From CAZUGO01 sp964619935 (GTDB taxonomy: Bacteria > Planctomycetota > Phycisphaerae > UBA1845 > CAIVHJ01): a stretch of 64,000 bases of DNA. The notes beneath the pieces were generated by a model that was given only the letters and a program-made list of their open reading frames with translations, searched no databases and had not been told where the DNA came from. How positions within the stretch are numbered: position 1 is the stretch's first letter; each line of letters opens with the position of its first letter. The stretch spans positions 4,627 to 68,626 of the forward strand of contig CAZUGO010000059.1 of NCBI GenBank assembly GCA_964619935.1. The letters are read 5' to 3'. A program made the translations under genes and the position numbers. Positions 26,752 to 35,485 of the stretch are shown here, one piece after another.

Positions 26752-27648
26752 TTATGCCGGCTGGCCCTTGGATGGACCGCTGCCGGATGCCGTCTCGGCG
26801 ATGGCCAGCGGCGCCTCCGGGGAATCGGATGTCGCCGCGGTGGCGCTGTCTTCGGATTCTCCGGTGACCCCCTCACCGTCCTCTGCGAGTTGCGAGGTGG
26901 TCGGCCGGCGCGAGCGCTTGCGGGGGCTCGGTGCCGTGGGAGAGACCTGCTCGCCTTCGACCGGTCGACCCCGTTTGCCTTCCTCGACGGAGTCGGCCAA
27001 GGTGGCGACCACGGTCTCGATGGCCCGGATGGCGTCGTCATTGCCGGGGATGGGGATATCCACCATGTCCGGATCGGAGTCGGTGTCGATCAGGCAGACA
27101 GACGGGATCTTGAGCTTGCGGGCCTCCAGGACCGCGTTGCGCTCGTGCCGGGAATCGATGATGACCAGGACGCCGGGCAATTTGCCCATCTTGCGAATAC
27201 CGGCCAGGTTGCGCAGGATCTTCTTGCGTTCGCGGGTCAGGCGGGAAATGGTCTTCTTGCTTTCCAGGTAGAGCTGGCCGCTCTCCTCCTGGCGTTCGAG
27301 CTCCTCCAGGCGGGTCAGCCGCGAGCGGATGGTCCGGAAGTTGGTCAGCGTGCCGCCGAGCCAGCGCTCCGAAACGAAGTGCATGCCCACGCGGTTGGCG
27401 TGTGTTTCGATTGCGGTCTTGGCCTGGCGCTTGGTGCCGACGAACAACACGTCCTGGTTACGGGCCACCACCTGGGTGACGAACTTCTTGGCGAGCATCA
27501 GTCCGCGGACGGTCTCGCGCAGGTTGATCAGGTGGACCGTGTTGCGTTTGCCGAGAATGTAGGGCTTCATCTTGGGGTTCCAGCGGCTGGCCTTATGCCC
27601 GAAGTGAATGCCCGAATCGATCAGTTGCTGCACCAGTTCCGACGCCAA
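26752..27648 (-). CDS. rpsB: Ribosomal protein S2 with long C-terminal tail, TTG start
   Basis: This 298-residue S2 reads LVQQLIDSGIHFGHKASRWNPKMKPYILGKRNTVHLINLRET, then DVLFVGTKRQAKTAIE, ERWLGGTLTNFRTIRSRL, and LPGVLVIIDSRHERNAVLEARKLKIPSVCLIDTDSDPDMVDIPIPGNDDAIRAIE. The CGGAGGTGTAG ribosome site positions a TTG codon at 27648 as the start, with no ATG or GTG nearby. After the conserved core, about 70 residues of Ser/Glu/Pro-rich sequence with a basic patch (RKRSRR) form a probably disordered tail. It heads the rpsB-tsf-pyrH operon. The upstream divergent region up to lpxB should hold its promoter. Confidence 0.96.
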   Translation of the reverse strand: MASELVQQLIDSGIHFGHKASRWNPKMKPYILGKRNTVHLINLRETVRGLMLAKKFVTQVVARNQDVLFVGTKRQAKTAIETHANRVGMHFVSERWLGGTLTNFRTIRSRLTRLEELERQEESGQLYLESKKTISRLTRERKKILRNLAGIRKMGKLPGVLVIIDSRHERNAVLEARKLKIPSVCLIDTDSDPDMVDIPIPGNDDAIRAIETVVATLADSVEEGKRGRPVEGEQVSPTAPSPRKRSRRPTTSQLAEDGEGVTGESEDSATAATSDSPEAPLAIAETASGSGPSKGQPA

Positions 27649-27913
27649 ACTACACCTCCGAAACTTCGATTTCTGGACCTCGCCCCACACCCGCATGGCA
27701 TTCGGCGGACACGGCACAACGCCGTTCGGGGTCCTCTCAGGTCCGTTAGACTAGGAGCCAAAAGGACATAGAGTACAGACGCATGGTATCAAGATCAAGG
27801 GCGCCGGAGGGCGTCCCGACGGATCGCGGGCGACGGGGTCACTCGATCGCCGATCTCCCCGAGGCGATTCCGAATTCTACCCGATCCCGCGTGCATTAGG
27901 AACCCGGAATTTC

Positions 27914-27919
27914 TATGAT
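27914..27919 (+). promoter_or_regulatory. -10-like box just before lpxB
   Basis: TATGAT ends 8 nt before the lpxB ATG at 27928. There is no ribosome site between them, which is compatible with a leaderless message. The -35 region is not convincing. Confidence 0.35.
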
Positions 27920-27927
27920 TGCCCGGT

Positions 27928-29088
27928 ATGACCTCCTCTGACGGACCGCAGGTCTTCATCAGTGCCGCCGAGCCCAGCGCCGACCTGCACGCGGCCGCAT
28001 TGATTCGAGCCACCCACGCCCTGCTGCCCGGGACCCGTTTTGCCGGCGTCGCCGGGCCGCTGATGCGGCAGGCGGGTTGCCGGCCGATCTACGACATGAC
28101 CGAACACTCCTCGATGCTCAGCGGAGCGGTCGGCCATGTGCACCATGGGGTCCGGATGCTGAAGCTGTCCCATGACATGCTCAGCCGGGAGTCCTTTGAC
28201 GCGGCGGTCTTCATCGACTCACCGGTCCTCAACCTGTGGGTCGCGAATTACGCTAAGTCTTTTTCTGTTCCAGTGTTATATTATATCGCCCCGCAGTTGT
28301 GGGCCTGGGGTGAACGCCGCCGCATTGCCAGGGTGCGTGCCCGGGTGGACCGCATCGCCTGCATTTTGCCGTTTGAAGAGCCCTACTTCCGATCATATGG
28401 CGTGCAGGCCAACTACGTGGGCCATCCATTGTTCAAGGCGCTGGAGGCCCACCCGGTCGACCGCGTGGCGGTCGGCCGATTGCGCCAGGGGGGCGGGCCG
28501 ATTCTGGCGGTGATGCCGGGCTCGCGGCGGCACGTCGCCAGTGAGAACTTCCCCGGTCAGCTGCGGGTGGCACGGGATTTGCGGCGCGAGTTCACCGGCT
28601 TGCGGACGCTGGTGTCGGTGGCCAACCCCCAGGTCCGGCAAGCGTTGGTGCGGCTGTCCCAGGAGGCCGACGTCCCGGTGGAATTCCATGAAGGTCAGAA
28701 CGCCGAGTTGTTGTCGGCGGCCGACCTGGCCTTGGTGGTGTCCGGGACGGTAACCCTGGAGGCAGCCTATTATCTCACGCCCATGATCGTCATGTATAAC
28801 GCCTCGCGGCTGTGGTATCAGGTGGCCCGAATGCTGATCACCACGCGGTTCTTTTCGTTGCCGAACATCCTGGCGGATCGCGAGTTGGTCCCCGAGTTCA
28901 TGCCGTACTATTCGTCCACCGTGCCGATTGCCGAGCGCGCCGCGGAGTTGCTGCGCGACCCTGGGGCGCGGCAGGCGATGGCCGCCGATCTCAAGGAGCT
29001 GGTCGAACCGTTTCTCAACGCCGACGCCTCGACGACCACTGCCAAGATCCTCATCGATCTGATCGAAGGGCGCAACGGATCGGGTTAA
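27928..29088 (+). CDS. lpxB: Lipid-A-disaccharide synthase
   Basis: This 386-residue GT19 glycosyltransferase joins UDP-2,3-diacylglucosamine and lipid X to make the lipid A disaccharide. Signatures are VFISAAEPSADLHAAALIRA at the N-terminus (usually AGExSGD, here AAEPSAD), FAGVAGPLMRQAGC, and FIDSPVLNLWVANYAKSFSVPVLYYIAPQLWAWGERR. Further on come YVGHPLFKAL, LAVMPGSRRHV, ALVVSGTVTLEAAYYLTPMIVMYNAS and LPNILADRELVPEF. It acts at the inner membrane and argues for a lipid A-containing outer membrane. ATG 27928 is preferred; TTG 27919 overlaps the TATGAT box. The stop overlaps the convergent tRNA-binding gene by four bases. Confidence 0.93.
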   Translation: MTSSDGPQVFISAAEPSADLHAAALIRATHALLPGTRFAGVAGPLMRQAGCRPIYDMTEHSSMLSGAVGHVHHGVRMLKLSHDMLSRESFDAAVFIDSPVLNLWVANYAKSFSVPVLYYIAPQLWAWGERRRIARVRARVDRIACILPFEEPYFRSYGVQANYVGHPLFKALEAHPVDRVAVGRLRQGGGPILAVMPGSRRHVASENFPGQLRVARDLRREFTGLRTLVSVANPQVRQALVRLSQEADVPVEFHEGQNAELLSAADLALVVSGTVTLEAAYYLTPMIVMYNASRLWYQVARMLITTRFFSLPNILADRELVPEFMPYYSSTVPIAERAAELLRDPGARQAMAADLKELVEPFLNADASTTTAKILIDLIEGRNGSG

Positions 29089-29438
29089 CTGACGGAACTG
29101 CCGGGTGCGATGTCGGCGTCGGGAGTCAGCAGGATCACCTGCGACTTGTCGGGGCTGCTGGCTGCCAGCAACATCCCCTGGCTGATCTCGCCGCGCATTT
29201 TTCGTGGAGCCAGGTTCGCGACCACCACAATATGTTTGCCGACGAGTTGGCCGGCCTGATAGTAGCCGCGCAATCCGGCACACAACTGCCGCTGCTCACC
29301 GCCCAGATCGATTTTGAGCAGGAACAGCTTGTCGGCGTTGGGATGCTCGACGGCCTCCAGCACTTTGGCGACGCGCAGATCCAGCTTGGCGAAGTCTTCG
29401 AACTGAATGACGGCAGGCGTCTCGGGTACATCGGTCAT
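29085..29438 (-). CDS. tRNA-binding OB-fold protein (MetRS C-terminal/Trbp111-like)
   Basis: This 117-residue stand-alone protein contains only the tRNA-binding OB domain. It reads IQFEDFAKLDLRVAKVLEAVEHPNADKLFLLKIDLGGEQRQLCAGLRGYYQ, followed by LVGKHIVVVANLAPRKMRGEISQGMLLAAS. It is the same module that dimerises MetRS in many bacteria. It may serve as a separate beta subunit of methionyl-tRNA synthetase or as a Trbp111/CsaA-like chaperone for tRNA; the alternatives cannot be separated here. AAGGA lies 7 nt before the ATG at 29438. It is convergent with lpxB and divergent from manA. Confidence 0.85.
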   Translation of the reverse strand: MTDVPETPAVIQFEDFAKLDLRVAKVLEAVEHPNADKLFLLKIDLGGEQRQLCAGLRGYYQAGQLVGKHIVVVANLAPRKMRGEISQGMLLAASSPDKSQVILLTPDADIAPGSSVS

Positions 29439-29563
29439 CGGTGCAGTCCTTGGGGCGGGCCCCAGCCACTGGGGTGACCACGGATCACCGCCGGGCACTA
29501 TACGGGTTGGTGCCGCCGCTGACAACCTTGACCCCTTTGCGGGGTTGGGCGACACTGCATTGA

Positions 29564-30652
29564 ATGTCGGTCCATCCTCTGATCTTCGAGCCGATTTTCA
29601 AACGGCGCATCTGGGGCGGGCAGTCCTTGCGGCGGGTGCTCGGCAAGGCCATCCCGCCGGACCAGCCGATTGGTGAGTCCTGGGAACTGGCCGACTTGCC
29701 GGAGGCGGCGTCGGTGGTCGCCGGGGGGCCGCTGGCGGGCCGCGATCTGCCCGGGCTGGTCGCCGACTGGGGTCCCCGGATGATGGGTCGGGCGTCGCTG
29801 TTTGACGGCTCTTTTCCGCTGTTGATCAAGTTTCTGGACGCCCGGGAGGACCTCAGCGTACAGGTCCACCCGGATCGAGCCATGGCCGAGCGGCTGGGTG
29901 GCGGCGTGCGCGTCAAGCACGAAGCCTGGTATGTGCTGCACACCGCGGGTGACGCCGCGATTTACAAGGGCGTTCGGCCGGGCGTCACCGCGCAGTCGTT
30001 CGCGGCGGCGGTGGCCGACGGCAGTTGTGCCGAACTCTTGAACCGCATTCCGGTGCGGGTCGGCGATTGTCACTACCTGCCGAGCGGCACGGTCCATGCG
30101 TTGGGCGCCGGCGTGCTGGTGGCCGAAGTGCAGACCCCGTCGGATGTGACCTACCGCGTTTTTGACTGGAATCGCGTCGATCCGGACAGCGGGCAGCCGC
30201 GGGCGTTGCACGTCGCGGAAGCCTTGCAGTGCATTTATTTCGGTCCATACGACGGCGGGGCCCAGCAGCGCAGTCACGTGGGAAGCTATTGGACCACGGT
30301 GACCCGGTTGGTCTCCTGCGAGTCCTTTACCATTGAGAAGGTTCGGATGGTGGCCGGGCTGGAGCAGCGCATCCCATATGCCGAGCCAGTGGTCTGGATT
30401 GTGCTTCAGGGGTCCGGGCGAATCGCCTACGGCGGCGGCGGGGATACCCTGGCCTTTAGACCCGGCGATACCGTGCTGCTGCCGGCGGACCTGCAGGAGG
30501 CTCGCGTGCTGCTGGATGACGATGGGGTCTGGTTGGAAGTCACCTTGCCGGCGCGCAGCGATCTGGCGGAGTACCCCCGGCCCGCCCGCGAAGCGCCACA
30601 CGCTCCGCCGCGCGGCTTGCCGCCCGTGCAAATTCGCGTTCCCGGCCGCTGA
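29564..30652 (+). CDS. manA: Type I mannose-6-phosphate isomerase
   Basis: This 362-residue cupin metalloenzyme interconverts mannose-6-P and fructose-6-P. It begins LIFEPIFKRRIWGGQSLRRV and contains PIGESWELADLPEAASVV. LIKFLDAREDLSVQVHPD gives the QVHP zinc site, VKHEAWYVLHT the Glu, and HYLPSGTVHALGAGVLVAEVQTPSDVTYRVFDWNR the remaining His and an active-site Arg. The C-terminal half is a second cupin. It is a short-form class I PMI as in many bacteria. The ATG at 29564 lacks a clear ribosome site. Mannose-derived sugars would feed surface polysaccharides. Confidence 0.92.
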   Translation: MSVHPLIFEPIFKRRIWGGQSLRRVLGKAIPPDQPIGESWELADLPEAASVVAGGPLAGRDLPGLVADWGPRMMGRASLFDGSFPLLIKFLDAREDLSVQVHPDRAMAERLGGGVRVKHEAWYVLHTAGDAAIYKGVRPGVTAQSFAAAVADGSCAELLNRIPVRVGDCHYLPSGTVHALGAGVLVAEVQTPSDVTYRVFDWNRVDPDSGQPRALHVAEALQCIYFGPYDGGAQQRSHVGSYWTTVTRLVSCESFTIEKVRMVAGLEQRIPYAEPVVWIVLQGSGRIAYGGGGDTLAFRPGDTVLLPADLQEARVLLDDDGVWLEVTLPARSDLAEYPRPAREAPHAPPRGLPPVQIRVPGR

Positions 30653-30725
30653 CCGCAAGGCGGGTGCCCCGGTTGCCACCCGGCCGCGTTCGGGGGAACT
30701 CATCGCACTTCGCCCGCAAGATTCA

Positions 30726-30731
30726 TATAAT
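30726..30731 (+). promoter_or_regulatory. -10 box before the pseudouridine synthase gene
   Basis: A perfect TATAAT ends 7 nt before the GTG at 30739. No good -35 box is visible. If it is active, the message would begin at or near that codon. Confidence 0.4.
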
Positions 30732-30738
30732 GTAGAAC

Positions 30739-31593
30739 GTGGCCGCACTGCGGTCGGCGTCATCTGCTGTGGTTGCGAGTCCCAGTGCTGTGAACACACC
30801 CAAACGCGAGCGTATTCAGAAGGTTCTGGCGGCCGCCGGCTATGGTTCGCGGCGGGCTTGTGAGGACCTGGTCCGCGAAGGCCGCGTGCAGCTCAACGGC
30901 ACGGTTGTCGACGCCCTGCCGGTGCTGGTGGATCCGCAAGTCGACCGCCTGCACGTCGATCATCGTCCCTGCCGCTCGGCGAAGCGGGTCTATTTCTTGT
31001 TGCACAAGCCCAAGGGCGTGGTCTGTACCAATCGTGATCCGGCCGGGCGGGTGCGGGCCGCGGACTTGCTGCGCGGCGTTCGCGAGCAGGTCTACCCGGT
31101 CGGGCGGCTGGACATGAACAGCACCGGCCTGCTGCTCATGACCAACGACGGGGCCCTGGCCGAGCGGTTGACCCATCCGCGCTACGGCATCGAGAAGACC
31201 TACGCCGCCACCGTGGCCGGGCGCGTCGGCACCGAAGAGCTGCAGCGCCTGCGGCAGGGTATCTACCTGTCGGAAGGCAAGACCAAACCGGCGGGAATCA
31301 CGGTGGTGCATCGCGGTCGGGACCAGACTCAGCTTGAGATCAAACTGCGCGAAGGCCGCAATCGGCAGATCCGCCGCATGCTGGCCCGTCTGGGGCACCG
31401 CGTGCTGAACCTGAAGCGGACGCACATCGGCCGGCTGTCCGTCCGCGGGCTCGGACCGGGAAACTTTCGACCCTTGCACTCGACAGAGATTCGGATGTTG
31501 CATAAAGTAAGCAACGCTGCCGAGCCGGGTGCTCACCTGGAGTCGGCTATGGCGGGCCGCGAGCAAGTCCGGAGGCGCTCCCGCCGTTCCTGA
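30739..31593 (+). CDS. RsuA/RluB-family rRNA pseudouridine synthase
   Basis: This protein of about 284 residues has an N-terminal S4 RNA-binding domain (ERIQKVLAAAGYGSRRACEDLVREGRVQLNG). The catalytic pseudouridine synthase domain includes FLLHKPKGVVCTNRDPAGR and the signature YPVGRLDMNSTGLLLMTNDGALAERLTHPRYGIEKTY, with the catalytic Asp in GRLD. It continues LEIKLREGRNRQIRRMLARLGHRVLNLKR. It isomerises a uridine in rRNA; RluB (23S) is the closest style, but the exact target cannot be told. The start is uncertain: GTG 30739 follows a TATAAT box by 7 nt, while GTG 30790 gives a more family-like N-terminus. Neither has a ribosome site. Confidence 0.9.
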   Translation: MAALRSASSAVVASPSAVNTPKRERIQKVLAAAGYGSRRACEDLVREGRVQLNGTVVDALPVLVDPQVDRLHVDHRPCRSAKRVYFLLHKPKGVVCTNRDPAGRVRAADLLRGVREQVYPVGRLDMNSTGLLLMTNDGALAERLTHPRYGIEKTYAATVAGRVGTEELQRLRQGIYLSEGKTKPAGITVVHRGRDQTQLEIKLREGRNRQIRRMLARLGHRVLNLKRTHIGRLSVRGLGPGNFRPLHSTEIRMLHKVSNAAEPGAHLESAMAGREQVRRRSRRS

Positions 31594-31677
31594 TGATCCG
31601 CCGCGCGACCTGCGGGTCGCCGGCTCTCGGCCGTGACCGGCGCAGCGGATCGACCGACGACTCAAGGAATATCATCG

Positions 31678-32511
31678 ATGGCACGGACGCTTGGCTTCGG
31701 CGCATCCCGGCTACGGCGATGGGCATATCGGCTGCTGCTGATGGCGTCGTTCTGGATCCTGCTGGCCGGGTTGAACCTGGCGTACCTCGACGTCATGGAA
31801 GGCAAGGGCGAACGAGCGGCCGGGGCCTTGGCGCTGTGCATCAGTGCCATGGTCCTGGCGGTCAGCGCTATCCTCGGGCAGCGGCTCATGCGCCGCCATC
31901 ACGAGCACGCTTTTCGCGTGACCCGCCTGGAAGACGTCGCCAACAAGCTGGCCCGCGTGGTGTTGTCCCTGGCCGACGGCGTGGCGTCGCAAGCCGGTTC
32001 ACCCGATCCTGCGCAAGCCGCCGGCGATTCCCGCCGGGTGGCGGCGGTCGCGACGCCCGCTGCGGTTGGACCACCCGCCTGGCAGCGGGTCCTGGAACTC
32101 GGGATCGAGGTCATCTGCACCCGCGACCCGTGTCGCGACGGCACCGAGTTGGCGACCCTGCTGGCCGCCTATCGCCGCTTGATCGATACCCTGCGGCAGG
32201 TGGGGCAAGATCCCCTGGCTGCCCGGGTCGAGGCGCACCTGGGCGCGTATCGCAAGCAGTTGCGCGGTCGCTTGCGGGCGCAGTTTGCCGACGCCGTGCG
32301 CGACCGGCATTGGGATCAAGCCCTACGCTGCGGCGGAATGATTCGAGCGGCCTTTCCGGATGGCCCGCTGGCCGAGGAGTTCGGTGAGTTGGAGCCGCGG
32401 TTGTTGGAATTGTCACGCGAGGCAGACGCTCCCCTGCCGTCAGCAGACGAGCCGGGCGGCGAACCGCCGGCCCGGCTGCGGGTGGCCACGGCGGATACGG
32501 CGGCGGCCTGA
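31678..32511 (+). CDS. Membrane-anchored protein of unknown function
   Basis: This 277-residue protein starts at ATG 31678 after AAGGAA. It has two transmembrane helices near the N-terminus (YRLLLMASFWILLAGLNLAYL and GALALCISAMVLAVSAILG). A cytosolic Arg-rich helical region follows, then Ala-rich helices such as ELATLLAAYRRLIDTLRQVG and WDQALRCGGMIRAAFPDGPLAEEFGELEPRLL. The end is Pro/Ala/Glu-rich and probably disordered. I recognise no family. It ends directly against the convergent pyrD gene, with no space between the stops. Confidence 0.7.
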   Translation: MARTLGFGASRLRRWAYRLLLMASFWILLAGLNLAYLDVMEGKGERAAGALALCISAMVLAVSAILGQRLMRRHHEHAFRVTRLEDVANKLARVVLSLADGVASQAGSPDPAQAAGDSRRVAAVATPAAVGPPAWQRVLELGIEVICTRDPCRDGTELATLLAAYRRLIDTLRQVGQDPLAARVEAHLGAYRKQLRGRLRAQFADAVRDRHWDQALRCGGMIRAAFPDGPLAEEFGELEPRLLELSREADAPLPSADEPGGEPPARLRVATADTAAA

Positions 32512-33501
32512 TTACGGGGCCGCGTGCAGCCGCACCCGGCCGACCAACGCCCGGTATGACTGCAGCCCGTGGCGGGCGAGGTATTCGCGGAGGGCGCCGG
32601 AAATCTTCACCGGTGCGTCGGGATCGCGAAACAGGACCGTTCCCAGGGCCACCGCGGTGGCCCCGGCAAGACTGAACTCGACGGCGTCCTGCCAGGTGCG
32701 AATGCCGCCCATCCCGATGATCGGAATGCCGCGGCGGGCCGCCACCTGCTGATAGACCTGGTGGACCTGATACACTGCCAGCGGTTTGATGCACGGTCCG
32801 CTGAGTCCACCCGAGTTGTTGGCCAGCAGCGGTCGCCAGGTCTCGGTGTGAATGGCCATACCCTGGTAGGTGTTGACCATGGACAGCACTTGGGCCCCGC
32901 CGTCGATGGCGGCTTCGGCCAGGGCGGCGATATCGGTGACATTCGGGGTCAGCTTGACAATCAGGATCGAATGCCGCAGCTCCTGGCGAACGGCATCGAC
33001 CAGGGCGCGGAGCCGTTCCGGTTGCGTGCCGAACTGCAGCCCGTCGGCAACGTTGGGGCACGACACGTTGAGTTCAAAGCCCGAAATCTCCTCAAAGGGA
33101 TCCAATCGGCGGCAGACCGTCACGTAATCGGCGATGCTGTGCCCGGCGACATTGACCAGGATCGGGGCCCGGACCCGCGGCAACTGTGGGATTTTTTCGG
33201 TGACAAACCGCTCCAGGCCGACGTTGGCCAGACCGATGGCATTCAACATCCCGGCCGCGGTCTCCACAATGCGTTCGGGCGGATTGCCCTTGCGTTCGAG
33301 CGGGGTGATGCTCTTGGTGATCAACGCGCCCAGTCGAGACAGGTCGGTGTAAGGCCCGTATTCCAGGGCGTAGCCGCAGGTGCCCGAAGCGGTCAGCAAC
33401 GGGTTGCTCAGGCGCAGACCCGCCAAGTCCACCGACAGGTCCACAGCGACCGGGTTCGGTGCTGGCGGGTTGTGTTGTGGATCACCCGGGACGAGGGTCA
33501 T
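32512..33501 (-). CDS. pyrD: Dihydroorotate dehydrogenase, class 1B-type catalytic subunit
   Basis: This 329-residue FMN enzyme oxidises dihydroorotate to orotate in pyrimidine synthesis. Signatures are LRLSNPLLTASGTCGYALEYGPYTDLSRLGALITKSITPLERKGNPPERIVET, then FELNVSCPNVADGL with the catalytic Cys of class 1. Later come ILIVKLTPNVTDI, NNSGGLSGPCIKPLAVYQVHQV and IPIIGMGGIRTWQDAVEFSLAGATAVALGT. The Cys base and soluble start fit class 1B, which normally pairs with PyrK; no pyrK is nearby. The ATG at 33501 has no ribosome site, but TATGCT lies 9 nt before it. Confidence 0.95.
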   Translation of the reverse strand: MTLVPGDPQHNPPAPNPVAVDLSVDLAGLRLSNPLLTASGTCGYALEYGPYTDLSRLGALITKSITPLERKGNPPERIVETAAGMLNAIGLANVGLERFVTEKIPQLPRVRAPILVNVAGHSIADYVTVCRRLDPFEEISGFELNVSCPNVADGLQFGTQPERLRALVDAVRQELRHSILIVKLTPNVTDIAALAEAAIDGGAQVLSMVNTYQGMAIHTETWRPLLANNSGGLSGPCIKPLAVYQVHQVYQQVAARRGIPIIGMGGIRTWQDAVEFSLAGATAVALGTVLFRDPDAPVKISGALREYLARHGLQSYRALVGRVRLHAAP

Positions 33502-33603
33502 GATGGGGGCAGCATATCAGGTCCGCCGAGCCGAAGGAAACCAGCGGTGGTTTGTCTTTCGTGGCATCGCCGCGTAAGATGACTCCGGAATGCGACGCGT
33601 CCT

Positions 33604-34122
33604 ATGTCGGATAACCACGCCATCATCGCCGTGTTTCCTGGTGCGTTTGATCCCGTGACCTGTGGTCATGTGGACATCATCAAGCGTGCGTGCAAGCTGT
33701 TTGATCGATTGATCGTCGGTGTCGGCCAGAATCCCGAGAAACAGGAGTTGTTTTCGTCGCACGAGCGCGTGGAGATGATCGGGGACGAGTTGCAGTCCCT
33801 GGCCAACGTCGAGGTCATGTCGTACACTGGTTTGACCATGGACTTTGTGCGTTCCGTGGGGGCCCGGGTCATCCTGCGAGGCATCCGAGATGTGGTGGAC
33901 TTGCGCAGCGAACTGCAGGCCGCCAATACCAATCTCCTTGTCGGTGATGTGGAAACTGTGTTCCTGATGACCAGCGACCAGCATGCGTTGACCTCCAGCA
34001 CCCTGATCAAGCAGATCATCGAGCTGGGCGGGCACGATACTGGGCGTCTGACCCGACTGGTGCCGTCGGCCGTCCTGAAGCGCCTGCTGCACAAGTTTCC
34101 GCCACCGCAGAACTCGAATTAA
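33604..34122 (+). CDS. coaD: Phosphopantetheine adenylyltransferase
   Basis: This 172-residue enzyme joins ATP and 4'-phosphopantetheine in coenzyme A synthesis. It begins AVFPGAFDPVTCGHVDIIKRACKLFD with the TxGH nucleotidyltransferase motif (here CGH). It then has LIVGVGQNPEKQELFSSHERVEMI, RVILRGIRDVVDLRSELQAANTN and SSTLIKQIIELGG in place of the usual ISSTxVR. The family-typical length is 155-170 residues. ATG 33604 has no clear ribosome site. The gene is divergent from pyrD and precedes rho. Confidence 0.93.
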   Translation: MSDNHAIIAVFPGAFDPVTCGHVDIIKRACKLFDRLIVGVGQNPEKQELFSSHERVEMIGDELQSLANVEVMSYTGLTMDFVRSVGARVILRGIRDVVDLRSELQAANTNLLVGDVETVFLMTSDQHALTSSTLIKQIIELGGHDTGRLTRLVPSAVLKRLLHKFPPPQNSN

Positions 34123-34283
34123 GGCACTGGTGTCCGGCGCGGGGCGGCGTCCCGCCGGTCGCGGTCGAAGCTGCGGCGTCGCGTCGCGGCAAACCCCGGA
34201 GCCGCCCAATCCGCTCGGGCCTCGGTCATGCGTAGCCCTGGCTCCGCCAACGGTGCGGCTGGCGCGCCGAGAAAGCGTATTCA

Positions 34284-35402
34284 ATGGCTGAAACGATTAC
34301 CGGAACCTTCGAACCGCAAGCACGCGCCGGCGGGCATTTGCGGGTTGCGGACACCAACTATCGGGCACACCGCGACGACGTGTTCATCTCGCCGGAGCAG
34401 CAGCGCAAGCTGCATCTGCGGGGCGGTGAAACCGTGGTCTGCTCGGCGCGCAAGGGAAAACGCGGCAAGCAGGTCCAGTTGGGTGAGGTCCAGAGCATCA
34501 ATGGCCGCTCGGTTGCCGACTTCGGTGAACTGCGCCCCTTTGAAGATCTGGTGGCCATCGATCCTGATCGGCCGGTGCGTTTTGAAACGCCCGGCGGGCC
34601 CCTGTCCATGCGGGTGGTGGACTTGATGACACCCATCGGGTTCGGCCAGCGCGGCCTGATCGTGGCGCCCCCGCGCACCGGCAAGACCGTCCTGTTGCAG
34701 CAGATCGCCCACGGCGTGGCCCAGAACCACCCCGGCATGTACATGATCATGCTCCTGATCGACGAACGTCCCGAAGAAGTCACCGAGATGCGGCGCTCGG
34801 TCCACGGCGAGGTGATCTACAGCAGCAACGACCAGGACGTGGCCAGCCATGTCCGCATTGCCCGGTTGATCATCGAGAAAGCCAAGCGGCACGCGGAGTG
34901 CGGCGAGGATGTGCTGGTGCTGCTGGATTCATTGACCCGGGTGGGGCGGGCCTTTAACGCGGCGACTCGCGGTCGCGGGCGGATCATGTCCGGCGGCCTG
35001 GACGTCGCGGCGCTGATCGAACCCAAGTCCATTTTCGGGGCGGCCCGCAACATCGAGCACGGCGGGTCGCTGACCATCATCGCCACGGCGCTGATCGATA
35101 CGGGCAGCCGCATGGACGAGGTCATTTTCAACGAGTTCAAGGGCACCGGCAACATGGAGATCATGCTGTCGCGACAACTCGCCAACATGCGGGTCTGGCC
35201 CGCCATCGATCTGAACGCCTCGGGTACCCGCAAGGAGGAGCGCCTGCTGAGCCCCGAAGCCCTGAGCGTTTCGCATCGCCTCCGCCGGGCGCTGCTGGAC
35301 AAGGACCCACGCCAGGGCATGGAGATGCTGCTCGAGAAATTGGGCCGCTTCCCGACGAACGAGGAATTTACCCGCAAGTTCGATCAAGTGTCGATGCGCT
35401 GA
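34284..35402 (+). CDS. rho: Transcription termination factor Rho, without N-terminal helical domain
   Basis: This 372-residue Rho begins almost directly in the cold-shock RNA-binding domain (LRVADTNYRAHRDDVFISPEQQRKLHLRGGE); the Rho_N helical domain present in E. coli Rho (419 residues) is absent. The hexameric ATPase core is intact, with P-loop GLIVAPPRTGKTVLLQ, Walker B region VLVLLDSLTRVGRAFN and the Q/R-loop RGRGRIMSGGLD. Then come LTIIATALIDTGSRMDEVIFNEFKGTGNMEIMLSR and the C-terminal EFTRKFDQ. Upstream frames do not encode the missing domain. ATG 34284 has a weak GAGAAAG site. It presumably terminates transcription at rut-like C-rich RNA. Confidence 0.93.
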   Translation: MAETITGTFEPQARAGGHLRVADTNYRAHRDDVFISPEQQRKLHLRGGETVVCSARKGKRGKQVQLGEVQSINGRSVADFGELRPFEDLVAIDPDRPVRFETPGGPLSMRVVDLMTPIGFGQRGLIVAPPRTGKTVLLQQIAHGVAQNHPGMYMIMLLIDERPEEVTEMRRSVHGEVIYSSNDQDVASHVRIARLIIEKAKRHAECGEDVLVLLDSLTRVGRAFNAATRGRGRIMSGGLDVAALIEPKSIFGAARNIEHGGSLTIIATALIDTGSRMDEVIFNEFKGTGNMEIMLSRQLANMRVWPAIDLNASGTRKEERLLSPEALSVSHRLRRALLDKDPRQGMEMLLEKLGRFPTNEEFTRKFDQVSMR

Positions 35403-35485
35403 ACGGGTCGCGGGGTTCTGCGGCGTGAGGGTCGGGTTGCCGGGTGTGCCAGCGCCGGAGGGTCCATCACCCACCGCGGCTTGGT

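Noticed and set aside
33590..33592. Earlier ATG for coaD
   Set aside because: It is not in frame with the conserved protein start; ATG 33604 gives the family N-terminus.
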